DNA of 64,000 nucleotides from DAOPJM01 sp035399665. Its GTDB lineage: Bacteria > Bacillota > Clostridia > Christensenellales > CAG-138. The position numbers and the translations under genes were made by a program. The notes beneath the pieces are model-generated. The model saw nothing but the letters and a program-made list of their open reading frames with translations. It made no database searches and had not been told where the DNA came from. The stretch covers positions 1-64,000 of the forward strand of contig DAOPJM010000001.1 in assembly GCA_035399665.1 (NCBI GenBank), given 5' to 3'. Below are positions 38,961-47,228 of the stretch, piece by piece (the first letter of the stretch is position 1; each line of letters opens with the position of its first letter).

Positions 38961-39848
38961 TTAGTTCGCTCCAAGCTGCGAGACGAGTACACGGTATATA
39001 GCCTCAATGATGCTCCGCTGAACCTGCTCGTCCTGAAGCTTTGCGCGCTCGGTCTTGTTGGCCCAGTTGCCCATGATGAGCAGCACGCAGGGGCAGTCAG
39101 CTCCACTGGCCATGCTGTCCTTGCCGGTCTCAACGCCGTCCTTTTTGCCGGTCTGTATCGACAATCCGGAAGCTGAGGCGTACTCGGCTATAAGAGCCTT
39201 TGCGAAGCTCTCATACTTGGACAGACATTTGACGTAGCAGCCGCTTGACGATGAATCGATTTCGTTGCACATAATCCTAAGGGCGATATCACAGTCCGCG
39301 CCGCTTACGATGGATGCGCGCTTGTCGTTTGATACGGAAACGGTGTTGCTTTCACGCGTAAGAACCACGACCGCGCCCTTCTGCTCAAGGTACTCGGCAA
39401 GGCTCTGCGAGAAGGCGAGGTTGAATTCACACTCGGCGGAGTACTTGGAGCCCTTGTCCCTGCACGGATCTATGCCTATGGTATAGCCGTAGAGCGTCAG
39501 CCCCGGGTCCGTGGTGGGTTCGGGTGAATCCGAAACGAAAGGCGTAGGCGTAGCGGTGGAGAAGTTCGGAGTGCCGACCGCTGGCGTATCGACTATGGAC
39601 GGCACCTCGGTGGGCGTCGCCGTGGGCAGCGCGGGGGTCGGGACAGGCTCCGCGGTGGGGGTGGGATCCGACTCGGCGATGACGGTCTTGAAGGCAGAGA
39701 TAAGCTCAGGACCATTCTTGACGCACCAAGATACGCCAAGGTACAGCCCTCCTATCACCACAAGGCACAGAATACAGAAAAGGGTGAACCCCAAGGGGTT
39801 TCCTATGCGCAGACGTCTTCGTCTCCGTTTGACACGTTTCATTAGCAT
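38961..39848 (-). CDS. Amidase_3-fold protein lacking zinc ligands (probable pseudo-amidase)
   Basis: 295 residues: a very basic N-terminus (KRVKRRRRRLR), one membrane helix (about 20-40), a P/T-rich extracytoplasmic linker (about 60-118) and an N-acetylmuramoyl-L-alanine amidase type 3 domain (about 119-295). Fold landmarks remain: YTIGIDP, E-x-E-FNLAFSQSLAEYL, VVLTRESN, VSNDKRASI, GCYVK and LIMGNWANKTERAKL. However, the first zinc His (DPGHGG) is R130, the second His (SIHAN) is M193 (RIMCN), and the catalytic Glu of the LVELGF block is I258. Only a Glu ligand candidate remains. Cleavage of peptidoglycan is therefore unlikely; a binding or regulatory role is inferred. Convergent with sigG 18 bp away; the sigG neighbourhood suggests a sporulation role. 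Confidence 0.8.
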   Translation of the reverse strand: MLMKRVKRRRRRLRIGNPLGFTLFCILCLVVIGGLYLGVSWCVKNGPELISAFKTVIAESDPTPTAEPVPTPALPTATPTEVPSIVDTPAVGTPNFSTATPTPFVSDSPEPTTDPGLTLYGYTIGIDPCRDKGSKYSAECEFNLAFSQSLAEYLEQKGAVVVLTRESNTVSVSNDKRASIVSGADCDIALRIMCNEIDSSSSGCYVKCLSKYESFAKALIAEYASASGLSIQTGKKDGVETGKDSMASGADCPCVLLIMGNWANKTERAKLQDEQVQRSIIEAIYRVLVSQLGAN

Positions 39849-39990
39849 GACCTCAAAATAAAGATGCGGGTGTTTCCATCCGCATCCATTCTACCATGTG
39901 ATTCTGCAATATCGCGCGATTTTGCAAAAGATTAACAAAAAAGCTAAAAATTTGGTACATCTTTCCTCAAAGCAAGGGAAGAATTTCCTC

Positions 39991-41463
39991 CTATCTAAAT
40001 AGGATGACCTGTTTGCCCGAGGACAGCGGCTCTGTAAGGTCGGGATTCAGCTCCAAGATACCGCGCTTTGACATCCCAAAGCGCTTGCCTATCGAGAACA
40101 GGGTTTCATCCGCGTCGGTGAAATATATGAGTATGCCCTCATGCGCGTCAACTTCGCTGCCCCGCTCCAACGATTTGGTGTAGGTAAAGCTGCGCAGAGC
40201 GTATATGTCGGCGCAAAGAGATAGCTCGGACCTGAACTCCAAGGCTCTTCCGCTGCCGCTGATCTTGTGGCAGCAGACCTCTATGCGGGGCAGAATATAG
40301 GCGCAGTCCGCGCAGTCTATGGAGACGGAGAAGGGGACGTCCTCGGTAAAGCTCGAAAGACTTCCGTTGTCGCCTCTGTATACAACCGTTGCCATGATAA
40401 GTCCCTCGACAGTCGCGACGCCGTTTTCACATGCCGCGTGGGTGACTGCGGGATTGCAGCAGAGCGACACAGGTGCGCTTAGCTCGGGCAGGTACGAGGG
40501 GACCTCCAAGGGATAGCGTATCTCCTGCCTGATGCTTTCACGTCCGAGGTAGTCAAGGTAGCTGCCGCTTTCCTTTTGACAGGAGAAGGTTCCTTCCGCG
40601 TCGTAACCGTCGGAAAGTATTGTGGCTGTTTCGCTCTGCACGGAATACACGGTGATGCAGATAAGCGCTTCCGCTTCGACAAGTCCGGAGCCGCCGGAGT
40701 ACATACGAACATCAAGCCGCGTCAGCTCGGCGTCAACTATGGGGTTCGAGACGGGATCGCCTTCTATTTCCGACTCAAAGGAAAGCTCAAAGCTGCGCTC
40801 CGACAACGCGCCGTCCCCGAACAGCACAAGACAGCGAAGCTCAACCTTACCCACGGCGTCATAGCCCGTACCCGTGGGACTGAGCTTTATTTCCTTTATT
40901 CTGCCGCTCCCGGAAACGAGTGTAACCGCCTCGTCAAGCTCCAGTTCCTCGCGCAGCTTGATGGACTTGACGGCTTTCAGGGCGCGTCTTGCGCTGCTTA
41001 CGGAAGCGAATTCAAGCTCAAGCCCCCGTTCGCCCGAAAGGTCGCAGACGCAGGACAGCTCGTCGTGCTTGAGTACCGCCACGTTAATAAGTACGCTTCC
41101 GCACAGTCTCAGCCCGCCGTCATCGGAGCGCATGGCACATTCCGTGATTTGTGCTGTGACTATTGGCTCAAGTCCGGATACGGAGACGGGGCAGGGGACG
41201 CGGTGCGAGAAGTCGGCTTCCGCGTCGAAGCCGAAGGGAACGTCCTGCCTGTCAAGCGCGAGAACGCTTACGGTGATAGTGCCGACGACGTCAACGCCCC
41301 GTTCGGAGGCGGTCGAGGAAGTCACCCTAACTTTAGCGTTGCAGCCGAGTATCTTTCCGACAGGGCGGCCGTCGGGCGCGGGGACGGCGCTTTCGATGCG
41401 CGCTTCGGACGAAAGGCGCGTAAAATAAGTATCCGTAGTGACCGTGGTTCGCTTTATGTCCAT
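39991..41463 (-). CDS. SipL-like spore morphogenesis protein (DUF3794 repeats plus LysM)
   Basis: 490 residues, no signal peptide. Repeated DUF3794/SPOCS-type segments: VGKILGCNAKVRVTSSTASERGVDVVGTITVSVLAL, a second near IKLSPTGTGYDAVGKVELRCLVLF, and others. The protein ends in a C-terminal LysM motif (about 444-490: IYFTDADETLFSIGKRFGMSKRGILELNPDL). SPOCS plus LysM is the architecture of SipL of Clostridioides difficile, which binds SpoIVA and is needed for coat localisation. AAGGAGGAATGAC precedes ATG 41463. Near sigG and the amidase-like gene, forming a small sporulation cluster. Exact orthology to SipL is inferred. Confidence 0.83.
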   Translation of the reverse strand: MDIKRTTVTTDTYFTRLSSEARIESAVPAPDGRPVGKILGCNAKVRVTSSTASERGVDVVGTITVSVLALDRQDVPFGFDAEADFSHRVPCPVSVSGLEPIVTAQITECAMRSDDGGLRLCGSVLINVAVLKHDELSCVCDLSGERGLELEFASVSSARRALKAVKSIKLREELELDEAVTLVSGSGRIKEIKLSPTGTGYDAVGKVELRCLVLFGDGALSERSFELSFESEIEGDPVSNPIVDAELTRLDVRMYSGGSGLVEAEALICITVYSVQSETATILSDGYDAEGTFSCQKESGSYLDYLGRESIRQEIRYPLEVPSYLPELSAPVSLCCNPAVTHAACENGVATVEGLIMATVVYRGDNGSLSSFTEDVPFSVSIDCADCAYILPRIEVCCHKISGSGRALEFRSELSLCADIYALRSFTYTKSLERGSEVDAHEGILIYFTDADETLFSIGKRFGMSKRGILELNPDLTEPLSSGKQVILFR

Positions 41464-41574
41464 GTCATTCCTCCTTGCTTTGGGACGATCTTGCTCATCA
41501 AAATCATATGTGATGTATGTGCGCAAAATGCATTTTGAGATTTTAATATATTTCGCCAAAGAGGGTCAAAATTG

Positions 41575-41602
41575 TTGACAAGGTTTAGCTTTGTGATATT
41601 AT
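41575..41602 (+). promoter_or_regulatory. Sigma-A promoter of gdhA
   Basis: TTGACA at 41575-41580, 16-bp spacer, TATTAT at 41597-41602; start codon 50 nt downstream. Confidence 0.75.
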
Positions 41603-41651
41603 GTCAACGGAGCGTGAAGCTTCGTATATCAGAAATGTTCGGAGGATTGTA

Positions 41652-42998
41652 ATGAATAGCTACATCGAGCGCGTACTTGAAATGGTTCGCAAGCGCGACC
41701 CCAACGAGCCTGAGTTTTTGCAGACGGTTGAGGAAGTTTTAAGGTCTCTTGAAAAAGTCGTAGAGCAGCATCCCGAATACGAGAAGATGGCTCTTTTGGA
41801 GCGCATGGTAGAGCCGGAGCGCGTTATCGAGTTCCGCGTGCCTTGGATGGATGACAATGGCGCTTCCCATGTAAACCGTGGTTTCCGCGTACAGTTCAAC
41901 AGCGCGATCGGACCCTACAAGGGCGGTCTGCGTTTTGCATCTCATGTTAATCTGTCTGTCATGAAGTTCTTGGGCTTCGAGCAGACCTTCAAGAACAGCC
42001 TTACCACACTGCCTATGGGCGGCGGCAAGGGCGGTTCCGACTTCGATCCCAATGGCAAGTCCGACATGGAAATCATGCGTTTCTGCCAGTCCTTTATGAC
42101 CGAGCTTTGCCGTCATATCGGGCCTAACCTGGACGTTCCCGCCGGCGATATCGGCGTAGGCGGCAGGGAGATCGGTTATCTGTTTGGCCAGTACAAGCGC
42201 GTTAAGAACACCTTCGAAAACGGCGTTCTCACCGGCAAGGGCCGCAGCTACGGCGGCAGCGTAATTCGTCCCGAAGCAACGGGCTACGGCGCTGTATACT
42301 ATCTGCGCGAGGTTCTGAATCATCAGAACGATACCATCGTCGGCAAGACCATCGGCATCTCCGGCTTCGGCAACGTGGCTTGGGGCGTTTGCAAGAAGGC
42401 CACCGAGCTGGGCGCGAAGGTCGTTACTCTTGGCGGACCTGACGGATACGTCTATGATCCCGACGGTATCGGCACCCCCGAAAAGTGGGACTTCATGCTT
42501 GAAATGCGCAACAGCGGCCGCAACCGCGCTCAGGACTATGCCGACAAGTTTGGCGTAGAGTTCTTCCCGAAGCAGAAGCCCTGGGGTCGTAAGTTCGATA
42601 TCTGCATGCCCTGTGCATATCAGAACGAGATTCGCATGGAGGAGGCCAAGTCCATCGTCTCCAACGGCACTAAGTACTATATCGAAGTTGCCAACATGCC
42701 CACCACCAATGAAGCGCTGTTCTATCTCATGGAGCAGGGTCTCATAGTTGCGCCCTCCAAGGCAGTCAACGCGGGCGGCGTCGCCGTTTCCGGTCTTGAA
42801 ATGAGCCAGAACTCCGAGCGTCTCTCTTGGACCGCTGCCGAAGTAGACGCAAAGCTGCTGCACATCATGCAGAGCATCCATGCGGCTTCCGTTGAGGCGG
42901 CCGAGGAGTGCGGCTTGGGCTACAACCTCGTAGCCGGCGCAAACATCGCGGGCTTCAAGAAGGTCGCCGACGCCATGATGGCTCAGGGTCTTGTGTAA
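41652..42998 (+). CDS. gdhA: Glutamate dehydrogenase (probably NADP-dependent)
   Basis: Interconverts 2-oxoglutarate plus ammonia with glutamate. 448 residues of the small hexameric type. The substrate domain contains FNSAIGPYKGGLRF with the catalytic Lys in LPMGGGKGGSDFDPNGKSDMEIMRFCQ; the Rossmann domain has GISGFGNVAWGVCKKATELGAKVVTLGG. The GGSDFDP and SYGGSVIRPEATGYG forms are those of the bacterial NADP enzymes, though clostridial NAD enzymes are close. ATG 41652 with GGAGGATTGTA. Codon use here is more regular than in neighbours, with many Cys/Gly/Lys codons ending in C/G, as expected for an abundant protein. Single-gene transcript with a terminator. Confidence 0.96.
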   Translation: MNSYIERVLEMVRKRDPNEPEFLQTVEEVLRSLEKVVEQHPEYEKMALLERMVEPERVIEFRVPWMDDNGASHVNRGFRVQFNSAIGPYKGGLRFASHVNLSVMKFLGFEQTFKNSLTTLPMGGGKGGSDFDPNGKSDMEIMRFCQSFMTELCRHIGPNLDVPAGDIGVGGREIGYLFGQYKRVKNTFENGVLTGKGRSYGGSVIRPEATGYGAVYYLREVLNHQNDTIVGKTIGISGFGNVAWGVCKKATELGAKVVTLGGPDGYVYDPDGIGTPEKWDFMLEMRNSGRNRAQDYADKFGVEFFPKQKPWGRKFDICMPCAYQNEIRMEEAKSIVSNGTKYYIEVANMPTTNEALFYLMEQGLIVAPSKAVNAGGVAVSGLEMSQNSERLSWTAAEVDAKLLHIMQSIHAASVEAAEECGLGYNLVAGANIAGFKKVADAMMAQGLV

Positions 42999-43028
42999 GC
43001 TGATATAAGCGATAACAAATGAACAAAG

Positions 43029-43062
43029 GTCGGGCGGGCGTAAAGCTTCGCCCGACTTCTTT
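43029..43062 (+). terminator. Terminator of gdhA
   Basis: GTCGGGCG (43029-43036) pairs with CGCCCGAC (43049-43056), followed by TTCTTT. Confidence 0.85.
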
Positions 43063-43226
43063 GTGTGGCGCCGTTGACCTTCCGTGTCGATTTATAACCA
43101 AGCGCTTTGCCGCCTTACTCCTATTGGCAACAAAGGCGACGAGCTCGAGCAGCACCCTTTCAGTGATTATTGAGTTGACGCCGCTGCCAAAAGTTACTCT
43201 TTGTTCATCAAAGCAAAAGGGCGCGG

Positions 43227-43235
43227 TGCTATAAT
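43227..43235 (+). promoter_or_regulatory. Extended -10 promoter of mreC-mreD-mrdA
   Basis: TG-C-TATAAT at 43227-43235 followed by G; no good -35 at 17 bp. The same TGCTATAATG occurs before the penicillin-binding protein gene at 51548. Confidence 0.6.
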
Positions 43236-43273
43236 GTATTTGTATTTTTGTATACATCGGAGGCTGAAAAACA

Positions 43274-44113
43274 GTGCGAAAGCTTTGGAGGAACCGACCG
43301 CTTATCATCGCTTGGATCGCGGTGATCCTCTTTGTCGTGCTTGCGGGATTTACCATAGGTGAGCGCGACGCTTCCGCGGCATTGAACCTTTTCGCTTCCG
43401 CCGCCATGCCCGTTCAGGAGTGGGTAATGGGAGTGACAGACGATATAAGCGGCTTTTTCACGAGGGTCTTTACGCCTTCAGCGATACAGGAGGAGAATGA
43501 GGAGCTTAAGAGGCAGGCTACGGAATACGCCAGGATACTTGCTCTGTATGAGGAAACCGAGCGTGAAAACGCAAGGCTGTCCGAGCTGCTGAACTTCACA
43601 GACACAAACAAGAGCCTGCAATTTTTAACGGGCAAGGTTATAGCAAGGACGAGCGACCCCTATATAGACGTGCTGACGCTGAACATAGGTTCAAGGCAGG
43701 GGGTCAAGGAGAAGATGGCGGTTATCTGTCCTTCGGGCATAGTGGGCAGAGTGGTTGAGGTGGGTACGACTTGGTGCAAGGTGCGCACCCTCCAAAACGA
43801 GGATATGCGCATATCCGTCATGGTGACGCGCACCCGTGACGAGGGGATGCTTGGCGGACTTATCACGAATGGCAACGTTCTCATAGGTTTGCAGCTTTAC
43901 TATCTGCCCGCGAATGCGGATATAGAGATAGGCGATGAAATCGTTACATCGGGTCTTGGCGGGGTGTTCCCCAAAGGGCTGTATGTGGGCAAGGTTCAGA
44001 CCTTGGGCAAAGACAGCGACGCTTTTGACGCCTGCATAAGCATTGAGGTGGACTATGAGCATCTTGAGGAGGTCATAGTCGTTCTTGGCGTAGACGAGGC
44101 GGTGGACGGATGA
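43274..44113 (+). CDS. mreC: Rod-shape determining protein MreC
   Basis: Extracytoplasmic scaffold of the elongasome, linking MreB and MreD to peptidoglycan synthases. 279 residues: short cytosolic tail, one helix (about 10-28), a coiled coil (about 70-105, ENEELKRQATEYARILALYEETERENARLSELL), then the beta-barrel MreC domain with GKVIARTSDPYIDVLTLNIGSRQGVKEKM and DEIVTSGLGGVFPKGLYVGKV. GTG start at 43274 with CGGAGG upstream. mreB is not directly upstream; gdhA is. Overlaps mreD by 4 bp. Confidence 0.95.
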   Translation: MRKLWRNRPLIIAWIAVILFVVLAGFTIGERDASAALNLFASAAMPVQEWVMGVTDDISGFFTRVFTPSAIQEENEELKRQATEYARILALYEETERENARLSELLNFTDTNKSLQFLTGKVIARTSDPYIDVLTLNIGSRQGVKEKMAVICPSGIVGRVVEVGTTWCKVRTLQNEDMRISVMVTRTRDEGMLGGLITNGNVLIGLQLYYLPANADIEIGDEIVTSGLGGVFPKGLYVGKVQTLGKDSDAFDACISIEVDYEHLEEVIVVLGVDEAVDG

Positions 44114-44616
44114 AGAAACGCCTGCTGATGATACCGCTTGCACTTGTGTTCCTGCTTTTAGACACGGCGGCTTTCCCTGCGTTCGCACTCTTTGACATAC
44201 GTCCTTGGATGTGTCTTGCGCTTGCAATGGCCGCCACCCAAGCCGATTCGGTTCGCGCAGGCATGATAATAGCGGGCGTCACGGGATTCTTTATCGACCT
44301 GATATGCAATACCTACCTTGGGGTAAGCTCCGCGCTGTACATCCTGTCGTGTATAGCGATAGCTCTGGTCCTTCGTAAAAACGCCATAAAGTGGCCGCTG
44401 ATGGCGGGGCTTTGCTGCCTGCTGTGCTTTATGGTGGGCTGCGCAAACTGTGTCATAGCTTGGGCTATGGGTGCGAAGCTCTACATTCTTTGGGAGATGG
44501 GGGCGTACATACTGCCCTGCGCTCTGCTCAGCGGAGGCGTGTCTATGCTCTTGATGCAGACCTTCAAGTCGATGTCGAAGGGTCAGATAGAAAGGCAAAG
44601 CGATGAAAAAGCTTAA
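44110..44616 (+). CDS. mreD: Rod-shape determining protein MreD
   Basis: Integral membrane component of the elongasome. 168 residues with about five hydrophobic helices, beginning RLLMIPLALVFLLLDTAAFPAF and containing RPWMCLALAMAATQADSVRAGMIIAGVTGFFIDLI, the family-typical G-F-x-x-D-L block. Assigned from sequence and from its place between mreC and the PBP2 gene, with overlaps of 4 and 14 bp. Weakly conserved family, so position carries much of the weight. Confidence 0.9.
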   Translation: MKKRLLMIPLALVFLLLDTAAFPAFALFDIRPWMCLALAMAATQADSVRAGMIIAGVTGFFIDLICNTYLGVSSALYILSCIAIALVLRKNAIKWPLMAGLCCLLCFMVGCANCVIAWAMGAKLYILWEMGAYILPCALLSGGVSMLLMQTFKSMSKGQIERQSDEKA

Positions 44617-47122
44617 GCTCGGCATGAATATAAGGTCGTTGATAATAGTAGCCGCTCTGCTTGGGATGACCGCCTTTTTGGTGTACGGACTGCATCTGCT
44701 GACCATACAGAAGAACGAAGCATACGAGGCCGCGGTTTCAAAGACGAGTGAGGTAACGACGTATCAGTCGGGCGTGCGCGGCACGATTACCGACAGGAAC
44801 GGCGTAGTATTGGCGTATGACGAGACCACCTACAACGTGATATTCTATCGTGACCCCAACAACAGGAGCGCGGCGGACAGCTCACGCTACACCGAAGCTC
44901 TTATCAAGGCGATAGACGTAATAGAGGAGGGCGGGGGCGAGATAATCGACACCTTCTACATAAATATGCTCTCCGACGGAACCTATGAATACGACTTTGG
45001 AGTTACAAGCAGCGTCACCATAAGCGCAAGAAAGAAGCGTTTCGTGGAGGCCTGCAATTTCACAAATCCCGATATAGACGCCGAAAGCGCGTACCTAATA
45101 CTCCGCGAGTCGTGGCGCATACCCGACGACATGCCTTACAAGGAAGCGCGCAAGGTGATGTCAATACGCCAAGAAGCCGTTTTGAACAGCTATCGAGCCT
45201 TTGAGGGCGTGACCATAGCCTATGACGTTTCGCTGAGCGTGGTTGCCGAAATCGATATGATGGCCGATGAGCTTGTTGGCATCACCACGGAAAAAAGCAG
45301 TGTGAGGGTATATCCTGAGGGAGATCTTCTCTGTCATGTCATAGGCTATCTCGGCAAGCAGGTCACCACTGACATGAGCGAGGCGGGGTACAGCTATGAT
45401 GACTACGCGCAGTTCTTGGGCGACAAGGAAACGCTCAACATGCTTGAGCTTGGATACTCATATTCCGATTATGTAGGCGTCGCGGGGGTTGAGAAAACTA
45501 TGGAGGCGTATTTGACGCCGAACATATGGTCAAGACTCGGAAGCACGCTTATTGAGAAGAGCAACAACGGAGCCATAGTGGACGTTTTGAGCGTTACCGC
45601 GCCTTCAGACGGGCTTAACGTTGCCCTCACCATAGACATAGAGCTTCAAAAGGTGGTGGAGCAGGCGCTCATCGACAACATAGACGCCACCAAGGACAAG
45701 CAGGAAAAGCGCATACAGAATCGTTTGAGCTATTACCTTTCAAAGCGCAAGAGCGTGGATGACATTGCGACCGCCGAGACTGGCGCGATAGTGGTAATGG
45801 AGGTGGACACGGGCAATGTGCTTGCCATGGCGTCGTACCCGAACTATGACCTGAACCTGTTTTCAAGTGGGCTGAGTACCGATGAGTATGAGCTTTTGTT
45901 TGGCGCGGACAGCAACCAGCCTACGCTAAACAGGGCGATAGCCTCACGCAACGCCCCGGGCTCGGTGTTCAAGATGGCGACGGGCTTCGCGGGGCTGATG
46001 GAGGGCAAGATTACAACGACGGAAACCATTTCCGATCACTCGCCGTATTACTACTTCGTCGAGGACCCCACCACCAAGGTCGAGCAGAACGCCCCGTCCT
46101 GTTGGGTGTCCAACACGTCGCGCCATGCAAACCTTACCCTGTCAAGGGCGATAACCGTGAGCTGCAACTACTACTTCTTCACCGTTGCCGACAGGGTGGG
46201 TATTGAGCGCCTTAACTACTGGGCGGGCAGGCTTGGACTGAAGGACACCACGGGGGTGCAGCTCCCGGGCGAGCTTTCTGTGCTTGTAGGCGGACAGAGC
46301 GCAAGGTATAATTATACTCTGCCGCTGTCCGAACAACAGAGCAGTATGCCAAGGCTTATCTATAACAGCATCTACGCTCATCTGAAGGAGATATTGACTC
46401 AGGCGGGCATGGAGGCCGACGCAAAGCAGTTAGAGTCCTGCGCCATTAAGCTGCTGCAGCTTCAGACGGGGGAGCAGCGCGAGCTTGGCGCAGAGATAAG
46501 GCAAGTGCTTCAGGAGGAGCTTAATATACCTTCCGGAATATCCCTGCTGCACACAAACTGGGTAGTACCTATCTCAACTTGGCTTGAGGAGCTTAGGTGG
46601 AAGCCTACATACACGATTCAGACGGGCATAGGTCAGGGCGTTGTACTGCTGACTCCGATCTCCTTGGCTCGCTACATATGCACGCTTGCCAACAGGGGAT
46701 ATGTCTATCAGGCCAACATAATAGATTCGGTGAGCTTCTCGGACGGAACGATATACAAGGAATATGAACCCGTTTTGGAGGACAGGATAGAAGCGCCGGA
46801 TGAGTATTGGCAGGCCATACTTGAAGGTATGCAGGGCGTTGTGTCGCCTGAGGACGGCGGTACGGCTTCATCGGTGTTCTCGGCGGAGTTCACGGAAAAG
46901 TACCTTGATTTGCTCATAGGCAAAACGGGAACGGCGCAGACCTCGGCCGCGGGAGAGAGCATAGATATAGAGAACAACAGCTGGTTCGTTATCGCCGCTC
47001 CGCGTGAGGATCCGAAGATTGTCGTTGCGGTGTACATACCGAACGGGTATTCGGGAAGCTCCGGACATGTCGCGATAGAGGCTATTATGACTTATTGGAT
47101 TGAGAACTGCATGGGCAACTAA
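44603..47122 (+). CDS. mrdA: Penicillin-binding protein 2 (class B transpeptidase, elongasome)
   Basis: Cross-links peptidoglycan during cell elongation. 839 residues, longer than the usual 600-720. One N-terminal helix (about 11-30), the PBP dimer domain (RGTITDRNGVVLAYDETTYNV from about 59) and the transpeptidase domain with nucleophile S454 (GSVFKM), SCN near 520 and KTG near 774 (GKTGTAQTS). The SxN-KTG distance, about 250 residues, exceeds that of E. coli PBP2 by roughly 90. The extra part is a mostly helical, Gln/Leu-rich insertion (about 575-660, with YAHLKEILTQAGMEADAKQL). A further insertion in the dimer domain contains repeated SYDDYAQF/SYSDYVGV blocks. Last gene of the mre transcript. 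Confidence 0.95.
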   Translation: MKKLKLGMNIRSLIIVAALLGMTAFLVYGLHLLTIQKNEAYEAAVSKTSEVTTYQSGVRGTITDRNGVVLAYDETTYNVIFYRDPNNRSAADSSRYTEALIKAIDVIEEGGGEIIDTFYINMLSDGTYEYDFGVTSSVTISARKKRFVEACNFTNPDIDAESAYLILRESWRIPDDMPYKEARKVMSIRQEAVLNSYRAFEGVTIAYDVSLSVVAEIDMMADELVGITTEKSSVRVYPEGDLLCHVIGYLGKQVTTDMSEAGYSYDDYAQFLGDKETLNMLELGYSYSDYVGVAGVEKTMEAYLTPNIWSRLGSTLIEKSNNGAIVDVLSVTAPSDGLNVALTIDIELQKVVEQALIDNIDATKDKQEKRIQNRLSYYLSKRKSVDDIATAETGAIVVMEVDTGNVLAMASYPNYDLNLFSSGLSTDEYELLFGADSNQPTLNRAIASRNAPGSVFKMATGFAGLMEGKITTTETISDHSPYYYFVEDPTTKVEQNAPSCWVSNTSRHANLTLSRAITVSCNYYFFTVADRVGIERLNYWAGRLGLKDTTGVQLPGELSVLVGGQSARYNYTLPLSEQQSSMPRLIYNSIYAHLKEILTQAGMEADAKQLESCAIKLLQLQTGEQRELGAEIRQVLQEELNIPSGISLLHTNWVVPISTWLEELRWKPTYTIQTGIGQGVVLLTPISLARYICTLANRGYVYQANIIDSVSFSDGTIYKEYEPVLEDRIEAPDEYWQAILEGMQGVVSPEDGGTASSVFSAEFTEKYLDLLIGKTGTAQTSAAGESIDIENNSWFVIAAPREDPKIVVAVYIPNGYSGSSGHVAIEAIMTYWIENCMGN

Positions 47123-47193
47123 CAACGGTCGCGGCGACAAAACCGAGAAATGCAAAAAAGTGTTAAAATTTGTGTTAATAGCGGCTAAAAAGC

Positions 47194-47222
47194 TTGCAAA
47201 TGACACGCGTTTGCCCTAAACT
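47194..47222 (+). promoter_or_regulatory. Sigma-A promoter of the NlpC/P60 gene, overlaps the usual leader position
   Basis: TTGCAA at 47194-47199, 17-bp spacer, TAAACT at 47217-47222, then 6 nt to ATG 47229. Either a leaderless mRNA or evidence that translation starts at ATG 47268, which has AAAGGG about 10 nt upstream. Confidence 0.5.
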
Positions 47223-47228
47223 ATAAAC

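Noticed and set aside
41739..42881. 380-codon open frame antisense to gdhA
   Set aside because: Shadow of a strongly biased coding sequence; gdhA is unambiguous and the antisense product matches nothing I recognise.
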